A stretch of 64,000 nt of DNA from Aegilops tauschii subsp. strangulata (GCF_002575655.3 NC_053040.3:155559148-155623147); one strand, 5' to 3'. Shown: positions 32,781-44,709, counted from the first letter of the stretch. A program made the numbers and translations. Notes: generated from the letters alone by a model not told the origin.

Positions 32781-33327
32781 TTAGGATTAGACCAGTTTCC
32801 TTTTTTTCTTTTTGAACCGGTGTACTTTAGTTACTGAACGATTGCTCGTTTAGATCTGTAGCGAACAGTTTTCAGCCAACAGAAGTTCGACACATGGCCA
32901 GGGACCTAGGTGTAGATTTTTTTCAGTTTAGTCCCTGATTTTCAAAACACCACAACTTTTCAACCATTTGTCCAAATTCAGTGAAACCAACGCCAAATTC
33001 TTCGTCATGTTCTCAACTATCCAGAGAACTTATAAAATAGTTTTTTTAATTTTAAAATTTGAATTAGATGAGATTCCAATTTAAACTTGTTTTAGCTATA
33101 ACTTGAGTTTTATAACTCCGATTTAATTGATTCTTTTTGCAAATCGAAGCTCTTGACATGTAATTTCTGTTAAAGACCAAAAAACACACAATTTTGCTAC
33201 TGTTAAAAATATGTTTTTGTCTAGAAGCTTTATTTGATAGTTTTGAAGATTTCTGAAGTATTTTCTTCGTTCTTTTGGATCTTTGAGTGATTGCTTATGT
33301 GTGAAAATAATTGCTTGCTTACGATAG

Positions 33328-33396
33328 ATTGATTGGAGTGTGACGAGTAGAACTACCAGAATTATGAGTGCGAAGAATCTTCATCAATAGTACAAG
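33328..33396 (+). other. putative LTR-internal acidic exon, decayed (69 nt)
   Basis: Follows TTACGATAG and ends CAAG before GCAAGTTC. Length is a multiple of three. In phase 1 it reads two stops (TGA early, TAG mid-way) but otherwise keeps LECDE and NYQNYECEESSSIVQ. One change in each stop codon would open the frame, so this looks like a decayed member of the set. Confidence 0.35.
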
Positions 33397-34670
33397 GCAA
33401 GTTCACACTTTGATCATACTTTTCTATACCCAGTTTTTATTATGCATTAGTTCCCCCTTACAAATTTGCATGAGTAGGATTGGGAATTTGGGTTTTCTAT
33501 GTAGTTCATGAGGTAGGAACCTATGATCCTTGAAACACCTCGGGATTATTCGATATGTCATATATTGCTTAGCCATGCTTGTAGACCGGGATTGGTATGT
33601 GAGATTCATGCAAGTTATGAGAGAAATAATAATTAAGGGTTAACTTAAGGTGGAAACATAAACACACATCTGGGTGGAATGGTTGGGGCACCCTGGAGAA
33701 ACCAGTGGCTTGCCTGGGCACCTGGAGAAACCAGTGCTTGCCCAAGGGGATCCCCGAGTACCCGTGTGATCACCCTATGGAATGCCACCCAGGCTCAAAG
33801 GGATCATACGATATTTCATGCCTAGAAACTTCCGTGTGCAGCCACAAGCTAATATGGGCTCTAGCGTAGTTGAGTAAGTTGTGGGAAACCTTACCATGAT
33901 AGGCTAGCAGATGTAGGGGATTATAGGTGTACCAGCCTATCTATCGGTTAAGGGGACCTCTTCGGAAAGACTATGTCTCGATCATCCAGTTCTCAAACAT
34001 CAGGCAATGCGAGGAATTCAACGGAGGAGATCGAGTCTTGTGGGGAAAAGTGTGCACACCTCTACAGAGTGATCAACTAATCATGATTAGCAGTGTCCCT
34101 GGTTATGGACAACTTTGAGTATCTGGAAGTGAATTATTGGTTGATCTCATCAAGTTACTTAATTAATGTGTTGGGTTATTAGTAACTTTGGAGTTTTGGG
34201 ATTGAGTTGGAGGAACCTTCTCAATAACGGCATATACTTGGTACTAAAATAAAAGTTATTCCTTTGTTGTAGGGAAAAATTAGCTTTATGCAAAGTTAAA
34301 CTTAGAGCCTCCACCAGCCAAATATGCATATAGAATAGATATTTTCATTATTATTCTATGGTGTGAAATTGCCAGTACATTCAACGTACTGACCTACACG
34401 GCTGCAACATCTCATGTTGCAGGATTCTTATGACGAGTAAGTGATACGTTAGGGTTACAATGTCTACACTCAACTTTGTCGTTGGTATTATTGGGACTCC
34501 ACAATTTTGATGTTACTTCCGCTATATGGACTGAGGTAATAGTATTTACGTTACATTGTACATGTGATTGAACTCTGTTATAAATCCTCGAGTATTGTGT
34601 GTGTCAGCATACCAATCCAGGGATGACTCTTAAGCACAAATACTTGATCCATTTGGGTCGGGTCACTATA

Positions 34671-34675
34671 GAAGT
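34671..34675. repeat. target-site duplication GAAGT (right)
   Basis: Second copy of the duplication flanking the 3.2 kb solo LTR. Confidence 0.85.
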
Positions 34676-35289
34676 TGAGTAAGACTCAAGCCCGACCACG
34701 ATAGAAGATAGAGAGAGAATGAAAGTCATTCCCTATGCCTTAGCCATAGGTTCTATAAAGTATGCCATGCTATGTACCAGACCTTTTGTATGGCTTGCCA
34801 TGAGTTTCGTAAGGGGGTACGGTAGTGATCCCAGTCTAGATCACTAGACGGCGGTAAAAAAATATCCTTAGTTACCTAAGAGGACTAAGGAAATATTTCT
34901 TGATTATGGAGGTAATAAAGATTTCATCATAAAGGGTTACATTGATGCAAGCTTTGACGCTGATTCAGAAGACTCTGAGTCTCAATCTGGGTACATATTG
35001 AAAGTGGGAGCAATTAGCTAGAGTAGCTCCATGCAGAGCTTTGTAGGCATAGATATTTGCAAAAAATACATACGGATCTGAATGTGACAAGCCCGTTGAC
35101 TAAACTTCTCTCACAAGAAAAACAAGATCACTCCTTAATAGTCTTTGGGTTTTAATCAAATGGCGATGTGAACTAGATTATGGACTCTAGTAAACTATTT
35201 GGGTGTTGGTCACATGGCGATGTGAATTATGGGTGTTAAATCACATGGTGATGTGAGCTAGATTATTGACTCTAGTGCAACTGGGACAC
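34676..35289 (+). pseudogene. copia X RNase H region and 3' internal end
   Basis: Readable pieces include EIFLDYGGNKDFIIKGYIDA and SFDADSEDSESQSGYILKVG, the start of the copia RNase H domain (catalytic Asp in YIDASF). Downstream the region is non-coding with three diverged TCA.ATGGCGATGTGAA-type repeats (about 35157, 35209 and 35251). The string AACTGGGACAC before the LTR is the polypurine-tract position. Confidence 0.75.
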
Positions 35290-36608
35290 TGAAGGAAATA
35301 TGCCCTAGAGGCAATAATAAAGTTGTTATTTTATATCATATTTCCTTATTCATGATAAAGGTTTATTATTCATGCTAGAATTGTATTGATCGGCAACTTA
35401 AATACATGTGTGAATACATAAACAAATAACGTGTCCCTAGTAAGCCTCTACTAGACTAGCTCGTTGATCAATGATGGTTAAGGTTTCCTAACCATAGACA
35501 TGTGTTGTCATTTGATAACGGGATCACATCATTAGGAGAATGATGTGATGGACAAGACCCATCCGTTAGCTTAGCATAATGATCGTTCAGTTTATTGCTA
35601 TTGCTTTCTTCATGTCAAATACATATTCCTTCGACTATGAGATTATGCAACTCCTGGATACCGGAGGAATACCTTGTGCGCTATCAAACATCACAACATA
35701 ACTGGGTGATCATAAAGATGTTCTATAGGTATCTCCGAAGGTGTTTGTTGAGTTAGCATAGATCCAGATTAGGATTTGCACTCCGAGTATTGGAGAGGTA
35801 TCTCTAGGCCCTCTCGGTAATACACATCATAAGCTTGCAAGCAAATGACTAAGGAGTTGGTCACGAGGTGATGTATTACGGAACGAGTAAAGAGACTTAC
35901 CGGTAACAAGATTGAACTAGGTATGAAGATACCGACGATCGAATCTCGGGAAAGTAACATACCGATGGACAAAGGGAATTACGTATGTTGTCATAACGGT
36001 TCGACCGATAAAGATCTTAGTAGAATATGTAGGAGCCAATATGGGCATCCACGTTCCGTTGTTGGTTATTGATCGGAGAGATGTCTCGGTCATGTCTACA
36101 TAGTTCTCGAACCCATAGGGTCCGCACGCTTAACGTTCGTTGACGATATAGTGTTATATGAGTTATATGTTTTGGTGACCAAATGCTGTTCGGAGTCCCG
36201 GGTGAGATCACAGACATGACGAAAAGTCTCAAAATGGTCGAGAGGTAAAGATTGATATATAGGACGATGGTATTTGGACACCGGAAGTGTTTCGGGACGT
36301 ACCGGGAAGGAATCGGGTCACCGGAGGGGGTTCCGGGCACCCCCGGGCAAGTTATGGGCCAAAGGAGGGGACAGACCCGCAAGGGGGCTGGTGCGCCCCC
36401 TCCCTTGTTTGGCCAGCCCTAGGGAAGGAAAAGGGGGAGGGCTAGCCCCTCTTGCCTTTCCCTCTCATGAGAGAAAGGAAAGGGGGGCACCCTCCCCTGC
36501 CTTTCCCCGCACTCCAAATAAAGAAAGGGGGCGCGACTTTGGAGGGACCCCAAGTAGGATTCCTCCTACTTGGGTGCCTCCTTTTGCTGCTCCTCGCTCC
36601 CTCCCACC

Positions 36609-36668
<60 letters not shown>

Positions 36669-37109
36669 TGTGTGTGTGTGTGGGTGGGGGGCGCCTAGCA
36701 CATAACAGGAAATTTCCTAGCCATGTGCGGCGCCCTCCTCCATCGTTTACAACCCCCGGTCGGATTTTTGTAGTGCTTAGGCGAAGCCTTGTGGAGATCA
36801 CTTCACCATCACTGCCACCATGCTGTCGTGCTGCCGGAACACATCTACTACCTCGCCGTCTTGCTGGATAAAGAAGGCGGAGGACGTCACCGAGCTGAAC
36901 ATGTGCATAACGTGGAGATGTCGTATGTTCGGTACTTGATCGGTTGGAGCGCGAAGAAGTTCGACAACATTAACCACGTTATTGAACGCTTCCGCTTACG
37001 GTCTACGAGGGTACGTAGACTCACTCTCCCCTCTCGCTGCTATGCATCTCCTTGATAGATCTTGCTTGTGCATAGAATTTTTTTGTTTTCCATGCAACGT
37101 TTCCCAACA
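35290..37109 (+). repeat. copia X 3' LTR, 1820 bp
   Basis: Runs TGAAGGAAATATGCCCTAGA to GTTTCCCAACA. It carries the same blocks as the LTRs of C and the solo LTR (GTATTGATCGG, GGAACGAGTAAAGAGACTTA, GACCGATAAAGATCTT). Its core promoter position is occupied by a long microsatellite (36608-36682). Confidence 0.92.
36608..36682. repeat. (TA)n(TG)n microsatellite at LTR TATA box
   Basis: About 14 TA units followed by about 24 TG units with one interruption. In sister LTRs the same place holds a single TATATA between CCTCC and a G/C-rich leader. Confidence 0.9.
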
Positions 37110-37418
37110 AGAAAAACATGAGTAGTAAATGATTCACAAAAAGAGGCTACTATCTCAGAGTCAAGCCCATATTCAGTGCTAAACTTTTGAACAGCATCGG
37201 TATTCATCAAAGATTTAACACAATCATACTTAAGCTTAATACCTGACTCTTTACCTTCATCGAGTTCCCAATCTTCCGAGTTGCGTTTAATTCTCTCTAA
37301 TAGATCCACCTGAATTCAATAGTCTTCTTCATAAAGGAACCAGTACAAAAAGTATCGAGCATGGATTGATCATCATGAGAAAGCCGAGCATAAAAATTCT
37401 AAATAATAATTTCTCTTG
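37110..37418 (-). pseudogene. fragment of another Gypsy internal domain
   Basis: A minus-strand frame (37040-37309, its last part running into the copia LTR) gives LLERIKRNSEDWELDEGKES, then YDCVKSLMNTDAVQKFSTEY and GLDSEIVASFCESF. This resembles a segment before gag/pol in some Athila-like grass elements, known to me only by resemblance. It is the sequence into which copia X inserted on one side, and it abuts a Gypsy LTR start on the other. Confidence 0.45.
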
Positions 37419-37999
37419 TGTGACGCCCGGACAATTAAGCTACAGTAACCCTCTACTCATGTGCCACATCACCATGATTACTGTTGTTAATCTCGCAATG
37501 ATTCAAATCCTGTTCGAATTCAAAATCAAAATCAAATCAAACTATAAAAGTTTTCAATTGTCAAAACTAAAATGTTCTGGGTGTGGCAATTAAATCATAA
37601 GTAATATTGGTAGAGAAACCATCTTTTTATAAAATAATTAAATGTGCTGAAACTTTTAAAACATGGCAACATAGTAATTTAAAATGCTTTTCTAATTTGT
37701 GAAAAATCCAAAACATTTCAAAAGCCTCCCAAACTTTTTGTGGCAGGGCTCAATTTTTCCTAGTATTTGTTTTGTCCACCTCCACATATTTGCAGAGTCA
37801 TTTGGAGGCTTATTTAAATGCAATTGGAGGCTGTTAAAAGAAAACAATATAAAAGAAAACAATATAAAAGAAAAACAAAAGATAAAGATAAAAGGAATAG
37901 AAAAACTCCCTGGCTCCCCCTGGGCCTTGGCCCACTCCCACCCAGCCATCCCACCTAACTCCATCGGTCGCCTCCTTTCCCTGCTCAGCCGACCGGGGC

Positions 38000-39110
38000 G
38001 CTCCTGTTCGGCCCCGTCAGACCGGGCGCACCTCCCCGCGCTGCCACGCCGACAGGGAGGGATAAGGACGTCGCTCCCCCTCGATTCCCTCTCCCCCTCT
38101 CATCCACTCCCCCTTCCCCCACTCATTCCTCTCCATCTTCCCCTCCTCAGATCCACACCTTCCCGAGCTCCGCCATGGACGCGTCGCCAGTGTAGCCGTC
38201 GCCGCTGCCCACCACGCTGCTGGAGACCGCGCCAGGGCACCGTCTTTGTCACCTACTTCGCCTACATGGGCGAGATCGGGCCGGAAGCCACCGGGACGCC
38301 CGCTGCTTCCCCGTCCTCAACCTTCGTCTGTCTCGGTCGCCGCCGCTGTCGTCAACTCCGTCGCCTCTGCAGCTCCTAAGCCACCAACGGGCCTCCGTGT
38401 GCCTCCGTGGTGAGCTGCCCATCCAAACCCTTTGTCCCTCCCCTTTGTTTGGATGCCATAGGCCATCGTCTCCGCTGTGCCCAAACACCCCGCGTACACA
38501 CAAGTGCGTGCGGTTGCTGTTGTTGTGCCTCGCGCACTTACAGTCACGTCCACCGCTACTCACGTCCGCCTTCGCCCCGTTCGCCCATGCGCCGAGCTCT
38601 GCTGCTCCGTGCCGGCCGCACCGTGGCCTTCTGTTGCTGCGCCACCGCCGCGCCTGCTTTCACCAGCAGCCGCTGCCGCTGTCGGTTATCGTCGCGCCCT
38701 CGACCACTGCCCGCGAGCACACGTCCCCGCTCCAGCCTCGCCTGCATCGCCGCTTCTCGCTGGTCGCTGCGCTCCCATCCCCGCGCACTCCCCGTCCCGT
38801 CCCCGCGTGCCCGCTGTTGTGCTGCCACCGCTACCGCATCTGCTCGCTGCTGCCCGCGGCTGCGACCGCGCCGCCCCGCGCACCTTCGCCCTCGCCTGCT
38901 CACTGCTGCTACCCTGAGCGCTGCTGTTGCTTGCTGCCGCCGCATAGCCTCGCCGAGTCGCCGGCTCCGCCCGCCAGTTGCTGCTCCTGCATCGCGTGCG
39001 CCCGCGGCCTCCTTGCTGCCTCGCTTGCCCAGGCCATGTCCTTTGTGCCCTACACATGCACGCCCCAGCAATGGTCCAAGGCCAGTTCCCGTACGGGCCG
39101 GCCCTTGATT
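38000..39110 (+). other. GC-rich leader zone of the LTR
   Basis: Overlapping open frames of up to about 247 codons exist on both strands. Their Pro/Arg/Ala/Ser-rich, low-complexity products and equal openness of all frames argue for composition effects, not genes. Confidence 0.4.
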
Positions 39111-39779
39111 AGCTTAGGTGCTAATCATCCTTTAGACTAACCTCCTCTAACTAGTCTATTATGTGTGGGTCCCCACTGCTAAATTAGCTAGTTAACTAAA
39201 TCTATTAAAACACTAGTCTATGACAGGTGGACCCCCCTTTTAATTATCAACTAAAAGAAAGAAAATGATGAATATGTGTGAATGACACCTGGGCCCCATC
39301 TGTAGTTTTGACTAGTCAACAGTTGACTGTTGACTGGGTCAACTGGGACCCCCTAGACCCACTGCCATCCTTTGGTGCACTACTGGGTGCACTGCACCGG
39401 GTGCACCTAGCAATTTCCTGTTTATTTTCGAATTAATAATATTTTCAGAATATTGCTAAAACTTTGAAAAATCATGGAAAATAAGCTGTAACTCGGATGA
39501 AAAAGTTTTATACATAAAAGTTGCTCAAAACGACGAGACGAATCGGAATACGCCCTCCGTTCGTCTGTCGCACGCCCCTAGCATAGCAAACATGCAACCT
39601 TCCCCCTCCGTTTCATCTATCCAAAAATGCCTAACCCCGAGAAAACTTTCCCGAATGTTTTCCCCCTTCGCCGGTATCGTGTAGCCTTGCGTTACTTCAC
39701 CCCTAGCGCTGCTTATTGTCATGTCATGCATCTGTTTGCTTTTTATTTACTGTTTCTTCCCCCTCTTCTTCTCCGGTAG

Positions 39780-39857
39780 ACCCAGAGACCGCTGTTGATG
39801 CCCCTGTGATCGACTACGTCATCGACGACCCTTCTTACCTTTCAGCGGAGCTTCCAG
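39780..39857 (+). other. putative LTR-internal acidic exon (78 nt)
   Basis: Preceded by a strong pyrimidine tract and AG (TTCTTCCCCCTCTTCTTCTC, CGGTAG) and ended by CCAG before GCAAGCC. In phase 1 it reads DPETAVDAPVIDYVIDDPSY, then LSAELP, rich in Asp/Glu. It is the best-looking acceptor of the four families. Confidence 0.45.
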
Positions 39858-40856
39858 GCAAGCCCCCCTTTGATCATCCCGATATCGCCCATTCCATTCT
39901 CTCATGCTTGCACTAGATTTTGCTACTGTATTTGATTGCTCCTATTCTGATGCATAGCCTGTTTTTGTAACCTGCTATTGTTACCTACCTGCTTATCCTA
40001 AATTTCTTAGTATAGTTTGGATAGTGATCCATCAGTGACCCCACCTTGTCCTTGTTGCCCCTGCTTCATCAACGATGACTCGATCAACATGATCGATGAA
40101 CAGAGACCGACACAGCACATCACCCCCTTTAGTTGTACGACTATGCATAGTTACTATGGAGTGCCGAGGGTGAAACCTCATAACGCACTCTTGATGATAA
40201 CTCTATGTAGCTATTCGGTCATGGTCAACGAGGGTGATTTCCTCCTTCACCATTCCCGATACGGCTCTGACGTGCAACACCTCAAGTGTGAACCTCGAGG
40301 GTGGTTCCTCTTACGTTCACCTTGATGATTACATCGAGTGGAATTCACCAAGGGTGATTCCTCGGGCTTTCCCCTTGATATTTGGACACACGGTTAACTT
40401 GACTAGCTGGAGACCTTGGTGAAAGTCGGGCGGGCCCGGAGAGCACCCGAGGAGTTACGGTGGTGGCTGGCTGTTTAGCGGTATCACCCGGGAGGGGGTG
40501 ATAGCTCCGAACTTGTCCCGACAGCCGTCACTTCTTTTAATAATGCACTAACAGTTTTCGGTATTTGTTCTGAGTTGGCCTCTGGCTTTACGCACTAACC
40601 ACCACACGAGGAACAGTTATGGGCCTCGACGTCGTAGTATCAGCCGAAGCTTTGTCAGACGTCCAGTTCAGCATTGTGGCACGGTCGGATCGTGTTGGCC
40701 ATCTGAGGCGGTGCTGGTATCCACCCTACAGACAACGACCCGGAGTGCAATGGGCGATGGGCCCAGACCCCGGAGTGCTTAGGATGTAGACCGGCGGGGA
40801 CCTCTCAGCTGAGCCTAGGTAGGGCTACTACGTGTTGATCTTCCGAGGCCGGGCAT

Positions 40857-41166
40857 TCATACGTCTCCAACGTATCTATAATTTTTGATTATTCCTTGCT
40901 ATTATATTATCTATTTTGGATGTTTAATGGGCTTTAATATACCTTTTTATATTACTTTTGGGACTAACCTATTAACCGAAGGCCCAGTGCAAATTGCTGT
41001 TTTTTTGCCTATTTCAGTGTTCGGCGGAAAAGGAATATCAAACGGAACAAAACCTTCGCGAGGATCTTTTTTGGAACAAATGCAATCCAGGAGACTTGGA
41101 GTGGAAGTCAAGGAAGCAACAAGGCAGCCACGAGGCAGGAGGGTGCGCCCGGGGGGTAGGCACGCC
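40857..41166 (+). repeat. element B 5' LTR, first piece
   Basis: Matches the first 310 bases of element A's LTRs up to GGTAGGCACGCC. Joining to 59473 restores a continuous LTR (CACGCC followed by CCCACCCTCGTGGGCCCC). Confidence 0.9.
41162..41166. repeat. target-site duplication ACGCC (left)
   Basis: Partner at 59468-59472, more than 18 kb away, proving that the left LTR piece and the right LTR belong to one copia insertion. Confidence 0.9.
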
Positions 41167-42232
41167 TGTTGGGGAACGTAGTAATTTCAAAAAAAAATCC
41201 TACGCACACAGAAGATCATGGTGATGCATAGCAACGAGAGGGGAGAGTGTTGTCCATGTACCCTCGTAGACCGAAAGCGGAAGCGTTAGCACAACGCGGT
41301 TGATGTAGTCTTATGTCTTCACAATCCGACCGATCCAAGTACCGAACGTACGGCACCTCCGAGTTCAGTACACGTTTAGCTCGATGACCTCCCGCGAACT
41401 TCGATCCAGCAGAGCTTCACGGGAGAGTTCCGTCAGCACGACGGCGTGGTGACGGTGATGATGTTGCTATCGACGCAGGGCTTTGCCTAAGCACCGCTAC
41501 GATATGACCGAGGTGGAATATGGTGGAGGGGGGCACCGCACAGGGCTGGAATAGATCAACAGATCAACATGTGTGTCTAGAGGTGCCCCCTGCCCCTGTA
41601 TATAAAGGATCAGGGGGAGGAGGCCGGCGGCCAGGAGGAGGGTGCGCCAGGGAGGAGTCCTACTCCCACTGGGAGTAGGACTCCCTCTTTTCCTAGTTGG
41701 AGTAGGAGGGGGAAGGAAGGGAAGGAGAGAGGGGGAAGGAAAGGGGGCGCCGCCCCCTCCCCCCTCCTTGTCCAATTCGGACTAGAGGGGGAGGGGGCGC
41801 GCGGCCAGCCCTAGCCGCCCCACCTCTTCTCCACTAAGGCCCATCTTGGCCCATTAAACTCCCCGGGGGGTTCTGGTAACCCCCGGGTACTCTGGTATAT
41901 GTCCGAAACTCTCCAAAACCATTCCGGTGTCCGAACATAGTCGTCCATTATATCGATCTTTATGTCTCGACCATTTTGAGACTCCTCGTCATGTCCGTAA
42001 TCATATCCGGGACTCCGAACTACCTTCGGTACATCAAAACACAAAACTCATAATACCGATCGTCATCTAACTTTAAGCGTGCGGACCCTACGGGTTCGAG
42101 AACTATGTAGACTTGACCGAGATACGTCTCTGGTCAATAACCAATAGCGGAACCTGGATGCTCATATTGGCTCCCACATATTCTATGAAGATCTTTATCG
42201 GTCAAACCGCATAACAACATACATTGTTCCCT
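41167..42232 (-). repeat. element C 3' LTR, truncated
   Basis: Carries the LTR's 3' two-thirds (minus sense) and stops at the string ACATTGTTCCCT, where sister LTRs continue TTGTCA. The missing 680 bases correspond to 58788-59467 of the right LTR. The plus-strand GTATATAAAGGATCAGG near 41598 marks the core promoter. Confidence 0.9.
42229..42232. other. deletion junction with CCCT microhomology
   Basis: CCCT is shared by the C LTR (58784-58787) and the D LTR (51882-51885). The joint is therefore a deletion by end joining or slippage between the two elements rather than an insertion edge. Confidence 0.8.
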
Positions 42233-44189
42233 AGCCTCGCTCCCACCGTGCGCCGGACACGTCCGCCCAGCGCCGAAAGAAAGCTGCCGCCGCCCGCAGC
42301 CAATCGGGAGCTGCCACGTGGCCCCCACGCCACCGCGCCGCCGCCGGCTCGCGCGGCCCGCTTCTGGCCCGCGGGGCCCGACCGCCGCCGCCCGCGCCCG
42401 AGGCTCCCGCGCCGCCCGCGCCGCCCACGGCTCCTCCGCCGCACGAGCGACGCCCCGCCGGCCGCCGGCCGCCGCCGTTCGCCACGCCGTCGCCGCCTCC
42501 ACTGCCTCTGCCCGCGCCCACCTCGACCTCGGAGCCCGTCGCCGTCCACGCCCGCGCTCCCTCTCCGGCGCTCGTCCCCGGCCGCCGGCGCCTCCTTCCT
42601 CGCCGCCCAAGCCTCGGATCCGGCGAGATCCGGACGCCGTATTCCTCTCCGCCGCACCTCGGTTCGCGCGCGCCCCGAACCCTAGATCTGCAGGTTGTCC
42701 GAGATTTTCTCAGTCCTTATTTTCTTACATTCTGGAGCCCTACTCATCGCATCACATCTCATTGCATACTGCTCCGTTTTGTGTGCATGATATATAGAAA
42801 TGTTCGTCTCGAGATGCTCTTCATTGTGTTCCATTGTGACATGCTCGTTTGAGTCCATCTTGATGCCCAAATCTCTGGTGCAAGAATGCTATATGATGTT
42901 TTCTACTGTTACTTATCAGAACTTGGTGATTTGTTATTTTTGTTGCATTTGATGTGTGCATCTTATGGGCATGAGCTCTACAAGTGTTGTGATCTATGCC
43001 ATGCCATCTTTACAGAGGTGTATGCCATGTATTTTTGTGATCTATGTGGTGACTAGCACAAGCATGCAAACTAGGCTTCGTGATATTTCTGTTTCCAGGG
43101 ACTTAGGATTTTCAGTCTGTTACTGCTGTTATTTTGTTGCTATGTATTCATGTGGCTACAGAGAGATCCGTGCTTCTTTTGGGCATGTTCACTAAGGATG
43201 TTTTGTAGATATAGTTGTGCTCTAACCATCCATGCCCCTGTTTGAAATTATGGAGTGCCCTAGCATGTCTCAATCTTGCTCTACTTTTGTTATAAAATGT
43301 TCCTGGCAGATTGGTTACATGTTAGTCAATTTTGCCAAGGTTGTTGTAGTTGATCCATACATGCTATGAACTTGCTCTTGCCATGGTTAGCTTCATAAAC
43401 ATGCCATCTTTCTGTAGGTATGTTTTTTTGTCATGCATTTCCATGTGTTGAGTGAATCAAGCTCACAAAGATGCCTTCATAATTCTGTTAATGACATGTT
43501 CTATTTTCTGCTAAGTCTGAAACCTGTTAAAGAAACTTGCTGTGTTTATATGGGTGCCATCATATCTTCTGATCCTTTTTGGCTCATGGTCAGTAAGCGA
43601 CTTTTGTTCTATGCATTTAGTAGATTCATGTCATGCCTTGTTTTGCTATGTTAAGTTCATGTAGCATGTTGATTGCTTGCTCTGAACATGGCTACCTGAT
43701 ACTGTTTCAGCCATGTCCAGTAATTTCAGTCTGTGAAACTGATATCTTTTGCACTTTTGCCATGCTTGTTTGAACCTGTTATGGTCTAATCTAGCCGTAG
43801 CTCAGTGTTCATATTTTGTCAAGCATCTCCTGTAGATTACTGCCATATGCTTTGTTGCTATATTGGGGTGCTGTAGCATAGTTACTTGATGTATTCTAAG
43901 TGCAATCATGCTGTTAATCGCAGAATCGTGTCATTCTTGTTTTGCTTGCCATTTGCAAACCGTGCATCTGTTTTCGGTGATCTTTATATCGATTTCGACC
44001 GAAATCATCTCATCTTTCCAGTGGCATACTTGCTTTGCCAAGTTACTGCCTTGTTCATCCTTTTTCTTCCGGAGTACGCATATGCATCGCATATCATATC
44101 TCGCATATCATGCATGTTTTGCATCATGTTGCTTGTGCATTTCCCGTGATTGATTGTGGTTCTTTTGCGTGTGTTCTTGCTGTGGGTAG

Positions 44190-44273
44190 AGCCGGGAGAT
44201 GAGTTCGTGAACGAGGAACCTGTTGAGTACGCTTACGAGGATCAAGCTTTCGACAACTCTGAGAACCTTGCAG
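44190..44273 (+). other. putative LTR-internal acidic exon (84 nt), left LTR
   Basis: Preceded by TGTGGGTAG and ended by GCAG before GCAAGATG. In phase 1 it reads EPGDEFVNEEPVEYAYEDQA, then FDNSENLA. The right LTR copy at 53801-53884 keeps the frame. Confidence 0.45.
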
Positions 44274-44476
44274 GCAAGATGACCATACCCTCGAAATCAC
44301 TTCTATCTTTGTTTTGCTAGTTGTTCGTTCTATTGTCATGCTGCGCTACCTACCACTTGCTATATCATGCCTCCCATATTGCCATGTCAAGTCTCTAACC
44401 ATCCTTTCCTAATAAACCATTGTTTGGCTAAGTTACCGCTTTTGCTCAGCCCTTCTTATAGCGTTGCTAGTTGCAG

Positions 44477-44709
44477 GTGAAGTTGAAGTTGGTTCCATGT
44501 TGGAACATGGATATTTTGGAATATCACAATATCTCTTATTAATTAATGCATCTATATATTTGGTAAAGGGTGGAAGGCTCGGCCTTATGCCTGGTGTTTT
44601 GTTCCACTCTTGCCGCCCTAGTTTCCGTCATACCGGTATTATGTTCCTTGAGTTTGCGTTCCTTACGCGGTTGGGTGATTTATGGGACCCCCTTGACAGT
44701 TTGCCTTGA
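44477..44709 (+). other. open segment after TTGCAG in the LTR, alternative exon candidate
   Basis: After GCTAGTTGCAG the phase-1 reading (GEVEVGSMLEHGYFG..) stays open to TGA at 44707-44709. The equivalent stretch in the right LTR (54088-54321) is also open despite substitutions. It could be an alternative terminal exon or a chance open frame. Confidence 0.3.

Larger units (their letters stand above)
31484..34670 (+). mobile_element. solo LTR of a Gypsy element, 3.2 kb
   Basis: Starts TGTAACATCCC and ends GGTCACTATA; GAAGT duplications flank it and the copia X sequence is continuous across when it is removed. The canonical CA end reads TA here, probably a point change from TCACTACA. Layout: AT-rich start, a very GC-rich zone (32160-32780) with TTTAAATAG as TATA-like box near 32446, then an AT-rich intron-like part with an acidic segment at 33328-33396. 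No internal domain. Confidence 0.85.
18604..37109 (+). mobile_element. 5'-truncated Ty1-copia element X, interrupted twice
   Basis: Element pieces in order: gag from about 18604, zinc knuckle, protease, integrase, start of RT to 20876; RT resuming at 30807 to 31483; RNase H region 34676-35289; 3' LTR 35290-37109. Element A fills 20877-30801 and a solo Gypsy LTR fills 31484-34670, both with exact 5 bp target duplications that restore the copia reading when removed. The 5' LTR and first part of gag are missing, so no target duplication can be tested for X itself. The LTR type and gag are shared with element C and with the solo LTR at 26776, an Angela/BARE-like lineage by memory. Confidence 0.85.
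37419..40856 (+). mobile_element. long Gypsy LTR, cut by element B
   Basis: Begins TGTGACGCCCGGACAATTAA and follows the plan of the other long LTRs: AT-rich start, GC-rich zone (38000-39100), AT-rich intron-like part with an acidic segment at 39780-39857, and a GC-rich end (CTTCCGAGGCCGGGCAT). It is interrupted at 40857 by element B, so its right end lies beyond the window. Whether it is a solo LTR or part of a full element cannot be told. Confidence 0.7.

Noticed and set aside
36274..36871. Frames with IYIYIY/CVCVCV runs on both strands
   Set aside because: They are translations of the (TA)n(TG)n microsatellite in a copia LTR.
38249..39140. Several long GC-rich frames on both strands
   Set aside because: All frames are open at once and the products are low-complexity Pro/Arg/Ala/Ser; composition effect in an LTR leader.
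41167..42232. Independent solo copia LTR
   Set aside because: Its left flank ACGCC pairs with the right flank of the LTR at 57730-59467 and its other end is a deletion junction, so it is one end of element C.
42134..42797. GC-rich frames on both strands, repeated at 51767-52465
   Set aside because: Same composition effect in the element D LTR leader. The ATG at 51912 gives 128 codons to a GT donor, but its phase does not fit the downstream acidic segment and the left copy lacks the ATG.
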